A stretch of DNA of 64,000 nucleotides from JAFLTL01 sp964389525 (lineage in GTDB: Bacteria; Bacteroidota; Bacteroidia; Bacteroidales; Muribaculaceae). Below, piece after piece: positions 1 to 8,034 of the stretch (the first letter of the stretch is position 1; each line of letters opens with the position of its first letter). Location: NCBI GenBank assembly GCA_964389525.1, contig CAYMEX010000009.1:36736-100735 (forward strand). Reading direction: 5' to 3'. The position numbers and the translations under genes are program-made. The notes beneath the pieces are model-generated. The model was given only the letters and a program-made list of their open reading frames with translations, was not told the DNA's origin and searched no databases.

Positions 1-280
1 CAAAGACCTGCACCTTGCACTGGCCGCAGCTTCCCTTGCCGCCGCAGGCCGAAGGCAGAAACACATTCTGCGTCGCAAGCGACGACAGAAGCGACGCACC
101 CGACTCCACCTCGATCTCGGTGTCGGAGTTAACCGTTATCTTCACCTTGCCCGACGACACAAGATACCTCTTGGCCACAAGCAGTATAAGCACCAAAGCG
201 ATCGTGACGGCAAGGAAGACCCCGACGGCCGTCCACACTGTCAGCGACAGCACATCCAATACAATTGTTGTCAGTGTCAT
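1..280 (-). CDS. nqrF: NqrF, Na+-translocating NADH:quinone reductase subunit F (5' part only)
   Basis: The NADH-oxidising subunit of the Na+-NQR pump; it takes electrons from NADH through FAD and a 2Fe-2S cluster into the membrane part of the complex. Only the first 93 codons lie in the window; the FAD and NADH domains are off the left edge. Visible are one N-terminal membrane helix (about residues 15-36) and the start of the ferredoxin domain with cluster cysteines C79, C85 and C88 in ACGGKGSCGQC. It is the last gene of nqrABCDEF, and its ATG lies 4 bases after the nqrE stop. The order and the cysteine pattern make the call safe. Confidence 0.95.
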   Translation of the reverse strand, partial: MTLTTIVLDVLSLTVWTAVGVFLAVTIALVLILLVAKRYLVSSGKVKITVNSDTEIEVESGASLLSSLATQNVFLPSACGGKGSCGQCKVQVF

Positions 281-284
281 CGGT

Positions 285-902
285 TTATATCTTTATTCCA
301 AGGAAACTCATAAATGCAATACCCATCAGAGCTGTCACGATAAACGTGATGCCGATGCCGCGCAGCGGAGCCGGTATGCGCGAGTAGGTGGCCAGACGCT
401 CCCTTATAGCCGCCACAGCCGTGATGGCAAGCAGCCAGCCGAGACCCCAGCCGCCGCCGGCGCACACTGCCGTGCCGACCGAGCCGAACCCGCGCTGCTG
501 CATGAACAGCGATCCGCCAAGTATCGCGCAGTTCACCGCGATAAGCGGCAGGAAGATACCGAGCGAGGCATAAAGCGACGGAGCGAACTTCTCGACCGCC
601 ATCTCCACAAGCTGCGTCATCGACGCGATCACGGCGATGAACATTATCAGCGACAGAAACGACAGATCCACATCTGCCATCTCCTCGCCAAGCCATATCA
701 GCGCGCCCGGTCTGAGCACATAAGTGTTGAGCAGATAGTTCACCGGCAGAGTCACGACAAGCATAAACGTCACAGCGATGCCCAGACCGAAAGCCGTCTT
801 GACATTCTTGGACACCGCCAGAAAAGAGCACATGCCCAGGAAATAGGCAAAAATCATATTGTCGACAAATATCGACCGTATGAATATATTGAAATTCTCC
901 AT
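285..902 (-). CDS. nqrE: NqrE, Na+-NQR membrane subunit E
   Basis: Integral membrane subunit of the Na+-translocating NADH:quinone reductase, homologous to NqrD and to RnfA. At 205 residues it has the usual family length and consists almost wholly of hydrophobic helices. It begins MENFNIFIRSIF and carries the family stretches FFVDNMIFAYFLGMCSF-like and NCAILGG, each with a cysteine; in this family such cysteines are known to take part in a membrane-embedded iron-sulfur centre between NqrD and NqrE. It sits between nqrD (20 bases upstream) and nqrF (4 bases downstream) and is presumably translated from the same mRNA. Confidence 0.95.
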   Translation of the reverse strand: MENFNIFIRSIFVDNMIFAYFLGMCSFLAVSKNVKTAFGLGIAVTFMLVVTLPVNYLLNTYVLRPGALIWLGEEMADVDLSFLSLIMFIAVIASMTQLVEMAVEKFAPSLYASLGIFLPLIAVNCAILGGSLFMQQRGFGSVGTAVCAGGGWGLGWLLAITAVAAIRERLATYSRIPAPLRGIGITFIVTALMGIAFMSFLGIKI

Positions 903-922
903 ATGTCAGCGTGTTCTCTTGT

Positions 923-1549
923 TTATTTTTCCTGCATGTCGGGGTTATGGTAGCGCTGCACCCATATGATGCACGCAACGACGATCAGAGCCATCGGAGG
1001 AAGTATCATCAGGCCGTTGTTCACATATCCGGCCTCATACCACGACTGAGGCACGACCTGAAATCCCCAGAGTGTGCCGCTGCCGAGCAGCTCGCGTATG
1101 AAGCCCGTTATGGCAAGCACGATCGTGTAGCCGATGCCGTTGCCCACACCGTCGAGAAACGACGGCCACGGCTTGTTGGCCATCGCGAACGCCTCAAGTC
1201 GTCCCATAAGTATGCAGTTGGTGATGATCAGACCGATGAACACCGACAGCTGCTTCGACACATCGTAGGCAAACGCCTTGAGCATCTCGTTGACGACCAC
1301 TACAAGACCGGCCACAACCACGAGCTGCACTATGATGCGTATATTCACCGGGATAGACTTTCTGATCAGCGATATTATGACGTTAGAGAAAGCGAGCACC
1401 ACCGTCACCGACAGTCCCATCACCATCGCAGGCTCAAGCTTGGCCGTGACGGCAAGCACCGAGCATATGCCGAGCACCTGCACGACCACAGGATTATTCT
1501 TGGCAAATGGATTGAAGAATACACTTCTGTTATTTGTCTTTTCAGCCAT
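923..1549 (-). CDS. nqrD: NqrD, Na+-NQR membrane subunit D
   Basis: Membrane subunit of the Na+-NQR complex, paralogous to NqrE. The 208-residue protein has a short polar N-terminus (MAEKTNNRSVFFNPF) followed by about six hydrophobic segments. The family signatures VVQVLGICSVLAVT near the start and FIGLIITNCILMGR in the middle are both present, with the cysteine in each that is expected for the iron centre shared with NqrE. Its ATG lies 8 bases after the nqrC stop, in line with a tightly packed operon. Confidence 0.95.
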   Translation of the reverse strand: MAEKTNNRSVFFNPFAKNNPVVVQVLGICSVLAVTAKLEPAMVMGLSVTVVLAFSNVIISLIRKSIPVNIRIIVQLVVVAGLVVVVNEMLKAFAYDVSKQLSVFIGLIITNCILMGRLEAFAMANKPWPSFLDGVGNGIGYTIVLAITGFIRELLGSGTLWGFQVVPQSWYEAGYVNNGLMILPPMALIVVACIIWVQRYHNPDMQEK

Positions 1550-1557
1550 GACACTTC

Positions 1558-2259
1558 TTATTTTTCCGTTAACGACTGAAGATATGCCTTGTATGGAGTC
1601 AGACCCGAGTCAAGCATCGAGGCGACGCCCTTGCTCGTTATCGTGCCGCCCGAGACCGCGTCGACATAATCCTCGTCGGCAGTCGGCTTCACACCTTTTT
1701 TCAGCACATTCACCGGGTAGAACTCGCCGTGCTTCCACAGCTCCTTGCCCCTGAACTGGTCGCTGAACTGCGGCTTCTCGATCTCCGCGCCCAGTCCCGG
1801 AGTCTCCCCCTCGTGCGCGAAGTATGCCCCATAGATCGTCGACCCGTCGGAGTCGAGGGACACATACCCCCATATCGGCCCCCACAGACCGGCGCCATAG
1901 ACCGGCACTACATATTTCCGGCTGCCGTCGACATCGCATATATAGACCGGCAGACGGCGGTCCTGAGCGGCGACTTTCGACTCGGTCGACATGTCGATGC
2001 CGAAAGCGTCATTGCCGATACTGTCTCCCTTCTCATTCACGACCGTCTGCCACACGACATAACGGTCGAAGTCCTGTGCGATCATATCCTTCTCCGGCAC
2101 GACCCTTATGGCCATAAGTATCTGGCGCATCTTGTCGGCGTCGATATTGGCCTGCTGACGCGACCGCAGCCCCATCGAAGTCATCGCAAGCACAGCGCCG
2201 ACGACTCCGGCCAGCACTATGATGTAGACTATAGTGTATATACTGCTTTGCTTGTTCAT
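1558..2259 (-). CDS. nqrC: NqrC, Na+-NQR FMN-binding subunit C
   Basis: Subunit C of Na+-NQR; it has one N-terminal membrane helix and a periplasmic domain that carries a covalently bound FMN. The start MNKQSSIYTIVYIIVL was chosen because it puts the membrane helix at the N-terminus; the frame is open further upstream but there it overlaps the end of nqrB. Near the C-terminus the motif DAVSGGTITSKG supplies the threonine to which FMN is attached in this family (usual motif SGAT, here SGGT). The length of 233 residues is normal. The gene starts 13 bases after the nqrB stop. Confidence 0.95.
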   Translation of the reverse strand: MNKQSSIYTIVYIIVLAGVVGAVLAMTSMGLRSRQQANIDADKMRQILMAIRVVPEKDMIAQDFDRYVVWQTVVNEKGDSIGNDAFGIDMSTESKVAAQDRRLPVYICDVDGSRKYVVPVYGAGLWGPIWGYVSLDSDGSTIYGAYFAHEGETPGLGAEIEKPQFSDQFRGKELWKHGEFYPVNVLKKGVKPTADEDYVDAVSGGTITSKGVASMLDSGLTPYKAYLQSLTEK

Positions 2260-2272
2260 ATCACTCTGTCGG

Positions 2273-3493
2273 TTAATCGGCCAGCACCTTGGCACCTCTG
2301 CGGCGGCGACGCGCTGCATTGGCCTCGACAACACAATAGTCGATAAGCGGCGCAAGCGCGTTCATCAGAAGCACTGCGAGCATCGCGCCCTCCGGGTAGC
2401 CGTTGTTGTAAGTGCGTATAAGTATCGCGATGGCTCCGACAAGGAAACCATATATCCACTTGCCGGTCTCGGTGCGTGCAGCAGTCACAGGATCTGTGGC
2501 CATAAACACCACGGCAAATGCAAAACCGCCGAGCATCAGCTGATCAAGCGGGTCGACAAAACTCATCGGATAAAGCGGCGAGGCGCACGCATGGGCGATC
2601 GCGCCCATTGCCAGGCCGCCGGCCACCGCCGACACGATTATCTTCCAGCTTGCAATGCCCGTGGCGAGAAGTATGACCGCGCCTATAAGCACACAGAGCG
2701 TCGACGTCTCGCCGAAAGAGCCGGGGATCAGACCTATGAAACTCTGCCATGAATCGATTGCCGTGCCGTCGAGTCCGAGAGGCATCACGCCGCCTCCCGA
2801 AGTCAGGTCGGCCGTAGCTATCTGACCCAGAGGAGTCGCGCCGGTGAAGCCGTCGGGAGCCGTACCGCCTAGACCCAGTATCGGTTTAGTAGCCACAAAC
2901 ACCTTGTCGCCGCTCATCTGCGACGGATAAGCGAAGAAAAGGAATGCGCGCGTCACAAGTGCCACGTTGAACACATTGTAGCCCGTGCCGCCAAACACCT
3001 CCTTGACAAATATCACCGAGAAAGCCGTAGCAACGGCGATCATCCACAGCGGAGTCTCGACAGGGCAGATAAGAGGTATCAGGAAACCTGTCACAAGAAA
3101 ACCCTCCTGTATCTCCTCGCCGCGAAGCTGAGCCACAAAAAACTCGATGCCGAGGCCGACAACATACGCCACCACTATGCGCGGCAGCACTGCAAGGAAG
3201 CCATACAGCATAAGCTCCCAGAACGGGAACTCAGTCGCCCCGCAGGCAAGCCAGTGCTGGTAGCCGGTGTTGTACATGCCGAAAAGCATACAGGGCACAA
3301 GCGCGAGAACAACAATTATCATCACTCGTTTCGAGTCGATGCTGTCGTGTATGCTCACGCCCGACTTCGACGTATCTGACGGCGTGAACAGAAACGTATC
3401 CATACCGTCGTAGACCGACTTCAGCGCATGAAGTTTTCCACCCTCCTCAAAATTCGGGCGGATGCGGTCCATCATTTTTTTCAATGCTTTCAT
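2273..3493 (-). CDS. nqrB: NqrB, Na+-NQR membrane subunit B
   Basis: The large membrane subunit of Na+-NQR, carrying a covalent FMN and riboflavin and forming the main ion path. At 406 residues it has the usual length. After a polar N-terminus (MKALKKMMDRIRPNF) come about ten hydrophobic segments. The FMN attachment motif appears as GFTGATPLGQ, with the threonine of the (S/T)GAT signature in place. It starts 14 bases after the end of nqrA. Neighbours and motif together leave little doubt. Confidence 0.96.
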   Translation of the reverse strand: MKALKKMMDRIRPNFEEGGKLHALKSVYDGMDTFLFTPSDTSKSGVSIHDSIDSKRVMIIVVLALVPCMLFGMYNTGYQHWLACGATEFPFWELMLYGFLAVLPRIVVAYVVGLGIEFFVAQLRGEEIQEGFLVTGFLIPLICPVETPLWMIAVATAFSVIFVKEVFGGTGYNVFNVALVTRAFLFFAYPSQMSGDKVFVATKPILGLGGTAPDGFTGATPLGQIATADLTSGGGVMPLGLDGTAIDSWQSFIGLIPGSFGETSTLCVLIGAVILLATGIASWKIIVSAVAGGLAMGAIAHACASPLYPMSFVDPLDQLMLGGFAFAVVFMATDPVTAARTETGKWIYGFLVGAIAILIRTYNNGYPEGAMLAVLLMNALAPLIDYCVVEANAARRRRRGAKVLAD

Positions 3494-3507
3494 ACTCTGT
3501 TTGTATG

Positions 3508-4860
3508 TTATACCGTCTCCTGTCGCAGATAGTCAAGACCCTCCCTGACGATGCGCTGCAGCTCCAGCTTTGAGGCATCGGCATATTCGGCCGCTGCAAA
3601 ATCGGCAGGAGTCACCTCATACACCCCGAGAGCCTCCATCTTGTCTATGTCGCGGGCAAGTATCGCCTTCACAAGATATTCAGGCATTATATCCATCGGT
3701 ATGTAGCGGGCATACTGTCCCGAAAGTATCATCGCGCGGCGACCGCCGTTCAGACGCGCGTCGGGTCTGAACAGACGCTTTTTAAGGAAATGTCCCGGGA
3801 ACGACCGGCTCTCGCTCATCTTGCCGGGCGAGAGCGACGCCCAACCCATGAACTCGTCCACGTCATCACCCTCGGGTATCACTGTCACCTGTGTGTAGGG
3901 GTAATGGAGATAACCGTCGGCTCCCGCGTTCACTCCCGTGAGCACATTGCCCGAGATCACGCGTTCATGCCGTTCACCCTTGAGTCCGTCGCCGAGAATA
4001 GACTTCATCGACGCTCCGGCGGGAGCCATCACATAGTGCGGAGTCTTTACCTCGCTACCGGTCACAGCCACGGGGCAGCTCCAGTCCACGCCCGAGCCCG
4101 ATGCGACCTCACCGATGCGGGCAAGCGTCACGACATCGAGAAGCCATACCGTCTCCCCCTTGTTTACCGGATTGATATTTGCTGCCAGCACCGAAGGCAG
4201 CGAGGCAGGGAAACCTCCCTCCACATCCACCATCACCGCGCCGGCGATATCTGCAATACGGCCGCCGGCAGGTCGGCCGACATACACATTGCCCTTAGTC
4301 AGAGTTTTCAGAGCCGCCACACCCTTTTCGAGCATAGCGGTTTTGCCCTCGGTCGCGAGCGACATGTCAGGAGCAAGCGGAGCGGCATCCCATGCCGTCA
4401 CAAATACATCGCGCGGCACAGCAGACGCCATCGGCACGATATCAAACGGCAGCTGCCTCATCTGCGCCCACACACCCTGCTCCATAAGAGCCTTTTTAAG
4501 AGACTCCGCAGTCTTCGGGGCATCGCATCCTTTCGACACTGTCGGGCAGTCTTTGTCGGCAGCGATCTCCACGGCAAGCACTTTGCGGCGCTCACCCCTC
4601 ACCACACGCTTCACACACCCCGTCACAGGCGATACGACCTTGATATCGCAGAACTCTTTGTCATGCCAAAGCGCACTGCCGCACTCCACACGATCCCCCT
4701 CCCTGACGTCCATCTTGGGAGTCAGACCGGTAAAATCGTCAGGGACAAGAGCGACAGTCGCAGCGACAGCCTTAGCCATCTCGGCGACACACGCCGGGCG
4801 TGGAGCCCCGCCCGTCAGATTCAGATTCAATCCTCTTTTAATGCGTAGAGGCTTTCCCAT
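3508..4860 (-). CDS. nqrA: NqrA, Na+-NQR subunit A
   Basis: The cytoplasmic subunit A of Na+-NQR and first gene of the operon. The 450-residue protein starts MGKPLRIKRGLNLNLTGGAP, the characteristic beginning of the family, and contains the biotinyl-lipoyl-like fold near residues 30-95 (KMDVREGDRVECGSALW). It has no membrane segments. The 430-base region upstream has no other gene on this strand, so the promoter of the whole nqr operon should be there, but I could not identify a full consensus in it. Confidence 0.95.
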   Translation of the reverse strand: MGKPLRIKRGLNLNLTGGAPRPACVAEMAKAVAATVALVPDDFTGLTPKMDVREGDRVECGSALWHDKEFCDIKVVSPVTGCVKRVVRGERRKVLAVEIAADKDCPTVSKGCDAPKTAESLKKALMEQGVWAQMRQLPFDIVPMASAVPRDVFVTAWDAAPLAPDMSLATEGKTAMLEKGVAALKTLTKGNVYVGRPAGGRIADIAGAVMVDVEGGFPASLPSVLAANINPVNKGETVWLLDVVTLARIGEVASGSGVDWSCPVAVTGSEVKTPHYVMAPAGASMKSILGDGLKGERHERVISGNVLTGVNAGADGYLHYPYTQVTVIPEGDDVDEFMGWASLSPGKMSESRSFPGHFLKKRLFRPDARLNGGRRAMILSGQYARYIPMDIMPEYLVKAILARDIDKMEALGVYEVTPADFAAAEYADASKLELQRIVREGLDYLRQETV

Positions 4861-5120
4861 CTGTCAAGAATATCTATTTTTTAATGCAAATAAACCCGTC
4901 GCCGGACCGTCATTGCGACACTCCGGCCGATTTCATGCAAAAATATTAAAAAAACATAATATTCCCTCCATTCCCCGCACAAAACATAGAAACATAAAAG
5001 CGATTTAAGCTCCCACCTAATGTAGGGGCGTGCGACAGTACGCCCAAAGTCAATTATGAGACAGCATCATCCCCCTACCTTGCTAAAGCAGCTAAAGTAG
5101 TTATTGTAGCTATCCTCCCC
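4861..5120. other. Non-coding region between nqrA and the accessory cassette
   Basis: No credible gene is seen. The stretch holds the 5' side of nqr and a copy of a dispersed hairpin repeat (5021-5046) that occurs again twice at the right end of the window. It ends where a displaced fragment of the MATE gene begins, so it is probably the old nqrA-MATE intergenic space plus inserted repeat DNA. Confidence 0.5.
5021..5046. repeat. Dispersed REP-like hairpin repeat, copy 1
   Basis: A 26-base sequence whose core reads GGGCGT-GCGACAGT-ACGCCC, giving a 6-bp stem. The same 26 bases occur at 63129-63154 and 63310-63335. All copies are outside genes. Small dispersed palindromes of this form are known as REP-like elements; no mobilising gene is seen nearby. 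Confidence 0.75.
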
Positions 5121-5190
5121 CTACCAGAAACACCACCTCTTTCCCCGCCGCCACCATATCCCCGCAAGTATCGACCCCCTCACCAGCAGA
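5121..5190 (-). pseudogene. Displaced 3' end of the MATE transporter gene (remnant)
   Basis: On the minus strand this reads, in frame, LLVRGSILAGIWWRR followed by GKRWCFW and a TAG stop at 5121-5123. The first 15 residues are identical to the C-terminus of the intact MATE gene at 8035-9339, which continues FDK and then stops. The nucleotide match is 44 of 45 bases (5146-5190 against 8048-8092); the single difference (5175/8077) is synonymous. The likely reading is that the cassette entered at the 3' end of the MATE gene, gave it a new short end, and left the old end here. Confidence 0.7.
5146..5190. repeat. Left 45-bp direct repeat bounding the cassette (att-like)
   Basis: Direct repeat, 44 of 45 bases the same as 8048-8092, enclosing the protease/ATPase/HNH genes. 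The right copy is inside the 3' end of the MATE gene. Gene-end duplication of this kind is typical of site-specific integration, but no integrase is present, so the mechanism is inferred only. Confidence 0.75.
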
Positions 5191-5256
5191 CAAAGCGCCA
5201 AGACGTACTCCTCTATTCATATATCTATTCCATACTGGATATCTCTCTTTTTTTTC

Positions 5257-5264
5257 TAAATTTG
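5257..5264 (+). promoter_or_regulatory. Putative -7 element of the protease gene
   Basis: TAAATTTG matches the Bacteroidetes -7 consensus TAnnTTTG, 29 bases before the protease ATG. No good TTTG partner is found 19-21 bases upstream, so this is only a candidate. Confidence 0.4.
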
Positions 5265-5293
5265 AGACTCGAATTAATCATAGCCCAATAACC

Positions 5294-5926
5294 ATGACTT
5301 CTGATTATATTGTCCCGTTGTTTGAGAGCAAAGATCTCGCTTCTTTTATCGGCACCGCTTTTCGCATTGATAATTTTCTTATTACAGCAGGTCATGTCGT
5401 ACCACACTATCGCATCTACTACACAAAAGACAACAGACGTTTCTTCGAAATCGATCCTGATAATTGGCTAATTCGACAGCATTCAAAAGGGGATACCCCT
5501 GAGCGCGATGTAGCAATATGCAAATTTGAAGGATTAAAAAGCGAGCTATCGTTATCTACATCACCATTAGATGATACCGAAGCAGATGTTATGTGTTGGC
5601 AGAAGAAAGGCAACTCACCTATCGCATTTAACACAAAAGGATTAGTCTGCAGAAATTCTGATGAAAATACCAATTTTTACAAACTCGTCACATGTGATCG
5701 CATCACACACGGGTCAAGCGGATGCCCCATACTGCAAGGCAATAAAGTGGTCGGAATGCTGACTATCGGCACAGACAAATGTACTTTAGACAGAAACGCA
5801 TATTTGGCAGCTGGTGCATCACAAGAACAAATCGATGAGTTTCAACGAATTGAAGAGAATACTTGTTATATACTCCGTCCGGAATACATACAAAAGGTCC
5901 TTGACTCCGTCAATAAAAATTCATGA
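5294..5926 (+). CDS. Trypsin-like serine protease, cassette-borne
   Basis: A 210-residue protein with a complete chymotrypsin-fold triad: H34 in ITAGHVV, D72 in ERDVAICKF and S142 in HGSSGCPIL, the last fitting GxSGxP. No signal peptide or membrane segment is seen, so it should act in the cytoplasm, unlike the periplasmic Deg/HtrA proteases; there is also no PDZ domain. Its DNA is AT-rich compared with the housekeeping genes around it. It converges on the ATPase/HNH pair, and the two stop codons are packed in one TCATGA. Trypsin-like domains are known as effectors or accessory parts of several bacterial defence systems. That it belongs functionally to the Septu-like pair is inference from position. 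Confidence 0.85.
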   Translation: MTSDYIVPLFESKDLASFIGTAFRIDNFLITAGHVVPHYRIYYTKDNRRFFEIDPDNWLIRQHSKGDTPERDVAICKFEGLKSELSLSTSPLDDTEADVMCWQKKGNSPIAFNTKGLVCRNSDENTNFYKLVTCDRITHGSSGCPILQGNKVVGMLTIGTDKCTLDRNAYLAAGASQEQIDEFQRIEENTCYILRPEYIQKVLDSVNKNS

Positions 5927-6655
5927 CACCACGAATAAATACTCCTCTATCTGATGAATGACAACACCTAAAAACTCACTTCCACGGCTTTCCATTCTGT
6001 GGATACTCAACCGAGAAAGTTCTGCAAGCTCCTCTGCATCCTTCTCCATGTCAGGAATACATGCTTTTATTCTTAATGCAATCTCTAATTTCTTTTTCTC
6101 TCTGCAATAGTCACTGTACTTATTATATCTAAGATCACAAAGATCTTTCCGATTAAGTTTTAAAACCTCTATTGTATACCCACCCCTACGTGAATCATTG
6201 ATCGCAACTGCGACTTCTTTCCTGAAACCGATATGCAATACCGGATCCTCTAAAACTGGATTAACCAGCAATGGTTCCTCTTGCGAAATGTCCTTTCTCC
6301 CGATCCTCCTCTTACTTTCATCAATCAGACCAAAATTATTCTTTTTATAAGATCTGTTACATGTGGGGCAGCTTAATAATAAGTTATCCCAGTCACATGT
6401 AAGCCAATAATACCCGGGCACGTGTTTAACACCATCAGTTCCTACATACTCTTTTTTAGGCCTAAAATGTTCAATATCCGCATACCTGTCAAGTCTGCAC
6501 TCACAATAGCAACATTTACCATATTGATCCGTCATAAGCCGATCTTTGACACCCGGTCCGTTATAATTGCAGCCGTCCACTTCTTCCGGCTTTTGAGGTG
6601 GAGTCAACGTTGAAAGATGCTTAGGAGCAGGATATGATTTGTCTATTTTTATCAT
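5921..6655 (-). CDS. PtuB-like HNH endonuclease (Septu / retron-Ec78 effector family)
   Basis: A 244-residue HNH nuclease of the kind paired with an ATPase in Septu and in retron Ec78 systems. The zinc pairs are C48/C51 (CCYCE) and C96/C99 (SCPTCN). The HNH histidine is H63 in DIEHFRPKK, and the trailing part KKNNFGLID matches the family end of the motif. The spacing between the halves, with YYWLTCDWDNLLLSCPTCN, is very typical. The gene starts 5 bases after the ATPase stop, so the two are probably cotranslated. Its substrate cannot be read from the sequence; in known Septu it cuts nucleic acid together with PtuA. Confidence 0.85.
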   Translation of the reverse strand: MIKIDKSYPAPKHLSTLTPPQKPEEVDGCNYNGPGVKDRLMTDQYGKCCYCECRLDRYADIEHFRPKKEYVGTDGVKHVPGYYWLTCDWDNLLLSCPTCNRSYKKNNFGLIDESKRRIGRKDISQEEPLLVNPVLEDPVLHIGFRKEVAVAINDSRRGGYTIEVLKLNRKDLCDLRYNKYSDYCREKKKLEIALRIKACIPDMEKDAEELAELSRLSIHRMESRGSEFLGVVIHQIEEYLFVVS

Positions 6656-6660
6656 ACTCG

Positions 6661-7968
6661 TTAACCGATGCCTAATTTATCTGCCAATCTACGTATTATA
6701 CGATCTGATTCAATTTCTTCACTTGTTCTCCCCATTGACAAATCGGCAAGTGCGCTATCAATGTTGGCAAGTTCAGCACGATCCTGATCCGAAAGTTCCG
6801 GTTTACCCAACAAAATACGTCTACGGGCAATCATATCATCCCACATAGGAGCCTGTACCCCTTCAATGCCGAAAAGACTACTTATAAGTGTAAGCCCTAC
6901 ATCATAATTTCTTAGATCTGACGGCGTACCATCAATATTCGCAAGATTTACCACCTCCGCGTTCTCCGAGGCATCAAGAACCACAAGCGGACTATGTGTC
7001 GTCAATACAAACTGAACGTTTGGAAAAGTTTTCATTAGCTGAGAGACGATACACCGCTGCCATTTTGGATGAAGATGCAAGTCTATCTCATCTATAAGTA
7101 TGATACCTGGAGTAGAAAGAATATCCTCATAACGATCTGACGGATTCAATTCTGCCATACGGGAAGCAATATCCGCTATCATTGATATGACAATACGATA
7201 GCCATCACTCAGCTGCTCAATTCTAAGGTTCCGGCCGGTATTTTTCTGGTTCATTACAAACCTGAGCGGATGCAACTTTATTGCCGGAGAAGTAAAATCT
7301 TCACCTACAAATTTCTCAAGAGCATGCCTGACAGCATTCAACGATGGATCCGTATAATCTCTGTCCCATCGTGCTTCACGTTCACGACGCTCTTCATCCT
7401 CCTTAAAATCAAACCATTGAAAGAAATTTTTGAAATCAGTGGCCGGGGTCATCGCACTCACATAACCATCACCTCGTCCAAATGCCTTTTTGAAATTACG
7501 TCTTCTTTCAGGAGCCGTAATGCGCCCTCGCTCCGTTCCGTAGTATGCGATTATAGGAAGTTTTACATCTTCTGTTTTTGCATCTATCACGCTTATAAGA
7601 TGCTGTGCATAACTCTTTATTTCCTTTAGTTGTGGAGCTGGAGCCGCAACTCGTCCTCGGCGATATCGCTTGACATCAATGGCATCTATACCGTTTCCTG
7701 CTAATTTCGCCTCTATTCCCAGATAATCACCTCTTACTCCGTTATCTCCAATATGGACGTCATCATCCGTCATCTGAACATCTCCGGAACCCGGAAATTG
7801 CGACAGATACGATCCCAGAATTGTAGATATTGCCTGTAGAACGGTTGTTTTTCCACAACCGTTATCTCCAAGTAACACTGTAGCATGTTTATCTGGATCA
7901 AATTTCAGGCTCAATCCATCCGCTCCATAAAGACGGACATTATGCAGGACAAGTTCAGTAATACGCAT
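6661..7968 (-). CDS. PtuA-like ABC/SMC-type ATPase (Septu-like)
   Basis: A 435-residue ATPase of the AAA_15/AAA_21 group related to RecF/SMC heads. Walker A is GDNGCGKTT (residues 34-42), the ABC-signature equivalent is LSDGYR, Walker B is GIILIDEIDLHLHP, and the switch histidine is in VLTTHSPLVV. No zinc hook or long coiled coil is visible. It is followed at 5 bases by the HNH gene, the arrangement of PtuA-PtuB. With 435 residues it is on the short side for PtuA. Related ATPases occur in Gabija, OLD and other defence systems; the adjoining HNH makes Septu the best fit. Confidence 0.82.
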   Translation of the reverse strand: MRITELVLHNVRLYGADGLSLKFDPDKHATVLLGDNGCGKTTVLQAISTILGSYLSQFPGSGDVQMTDDDVHIGDNGVRGDYLGIEAKLAGNGIDAIDVKRYRRGRVAAPAPQLKEIKSYAQHLISVIDAKTEDVKLPIIAYYGTERGRITAPERRRNFKKAFGRGDGYVSAMTPATDFKNFFQWFDFKEDEERREREARWDRDYTDPSLNAVRHALEKFVGEDFTSPAIKLHPLRFVMNQKNTGRNLRIEQLSDGYRIVISMIADIASRMAELNPSDRYEDILSTPGIILIDEIDLHLHPKWQRCIVSQLMKTFPNVQFVLTTHSPLVVLDASENAEVVNLANIDGTPSDLRNYDVGLTLISSLFGIEGVQAPMWDDMIARRRILLGKPELSDQDRAELANIDSALADLSMGRTSEEIESDRIIRRLADKLGIG

Positions 7969-7992
7969 AAATGATTATCTGTGTTTACACTG

Positions 7993-8000
7993 CAAATATA
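7993..8000 (-). promoter_or_regulatory. Putative -7 element of the ptuA-like gene
   Basis: On the minus strand TATATTTG (consensus TAnnTTTG) lies 24 bases before the ATPase ATG. The -33 element is unclear. Confidence 0.45.
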
Positions 8001-8034
8001 ACAAACTCGTTCAAATGGCACACTCTACATCTGC

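Noticed and set aside
5225..5407. Small minus-strand frame of 60 codons at the protease start
   Set aside because: Overlaps the protease gene and its promoter, with no motif or clear start signal.
5294..7968. Retron Ec78-type system
   Set aside because: PtuA/PtuB-like genes occur in retron Ec78, but no reverse transcriptase or msr/msd-like region is seen in the cassette.
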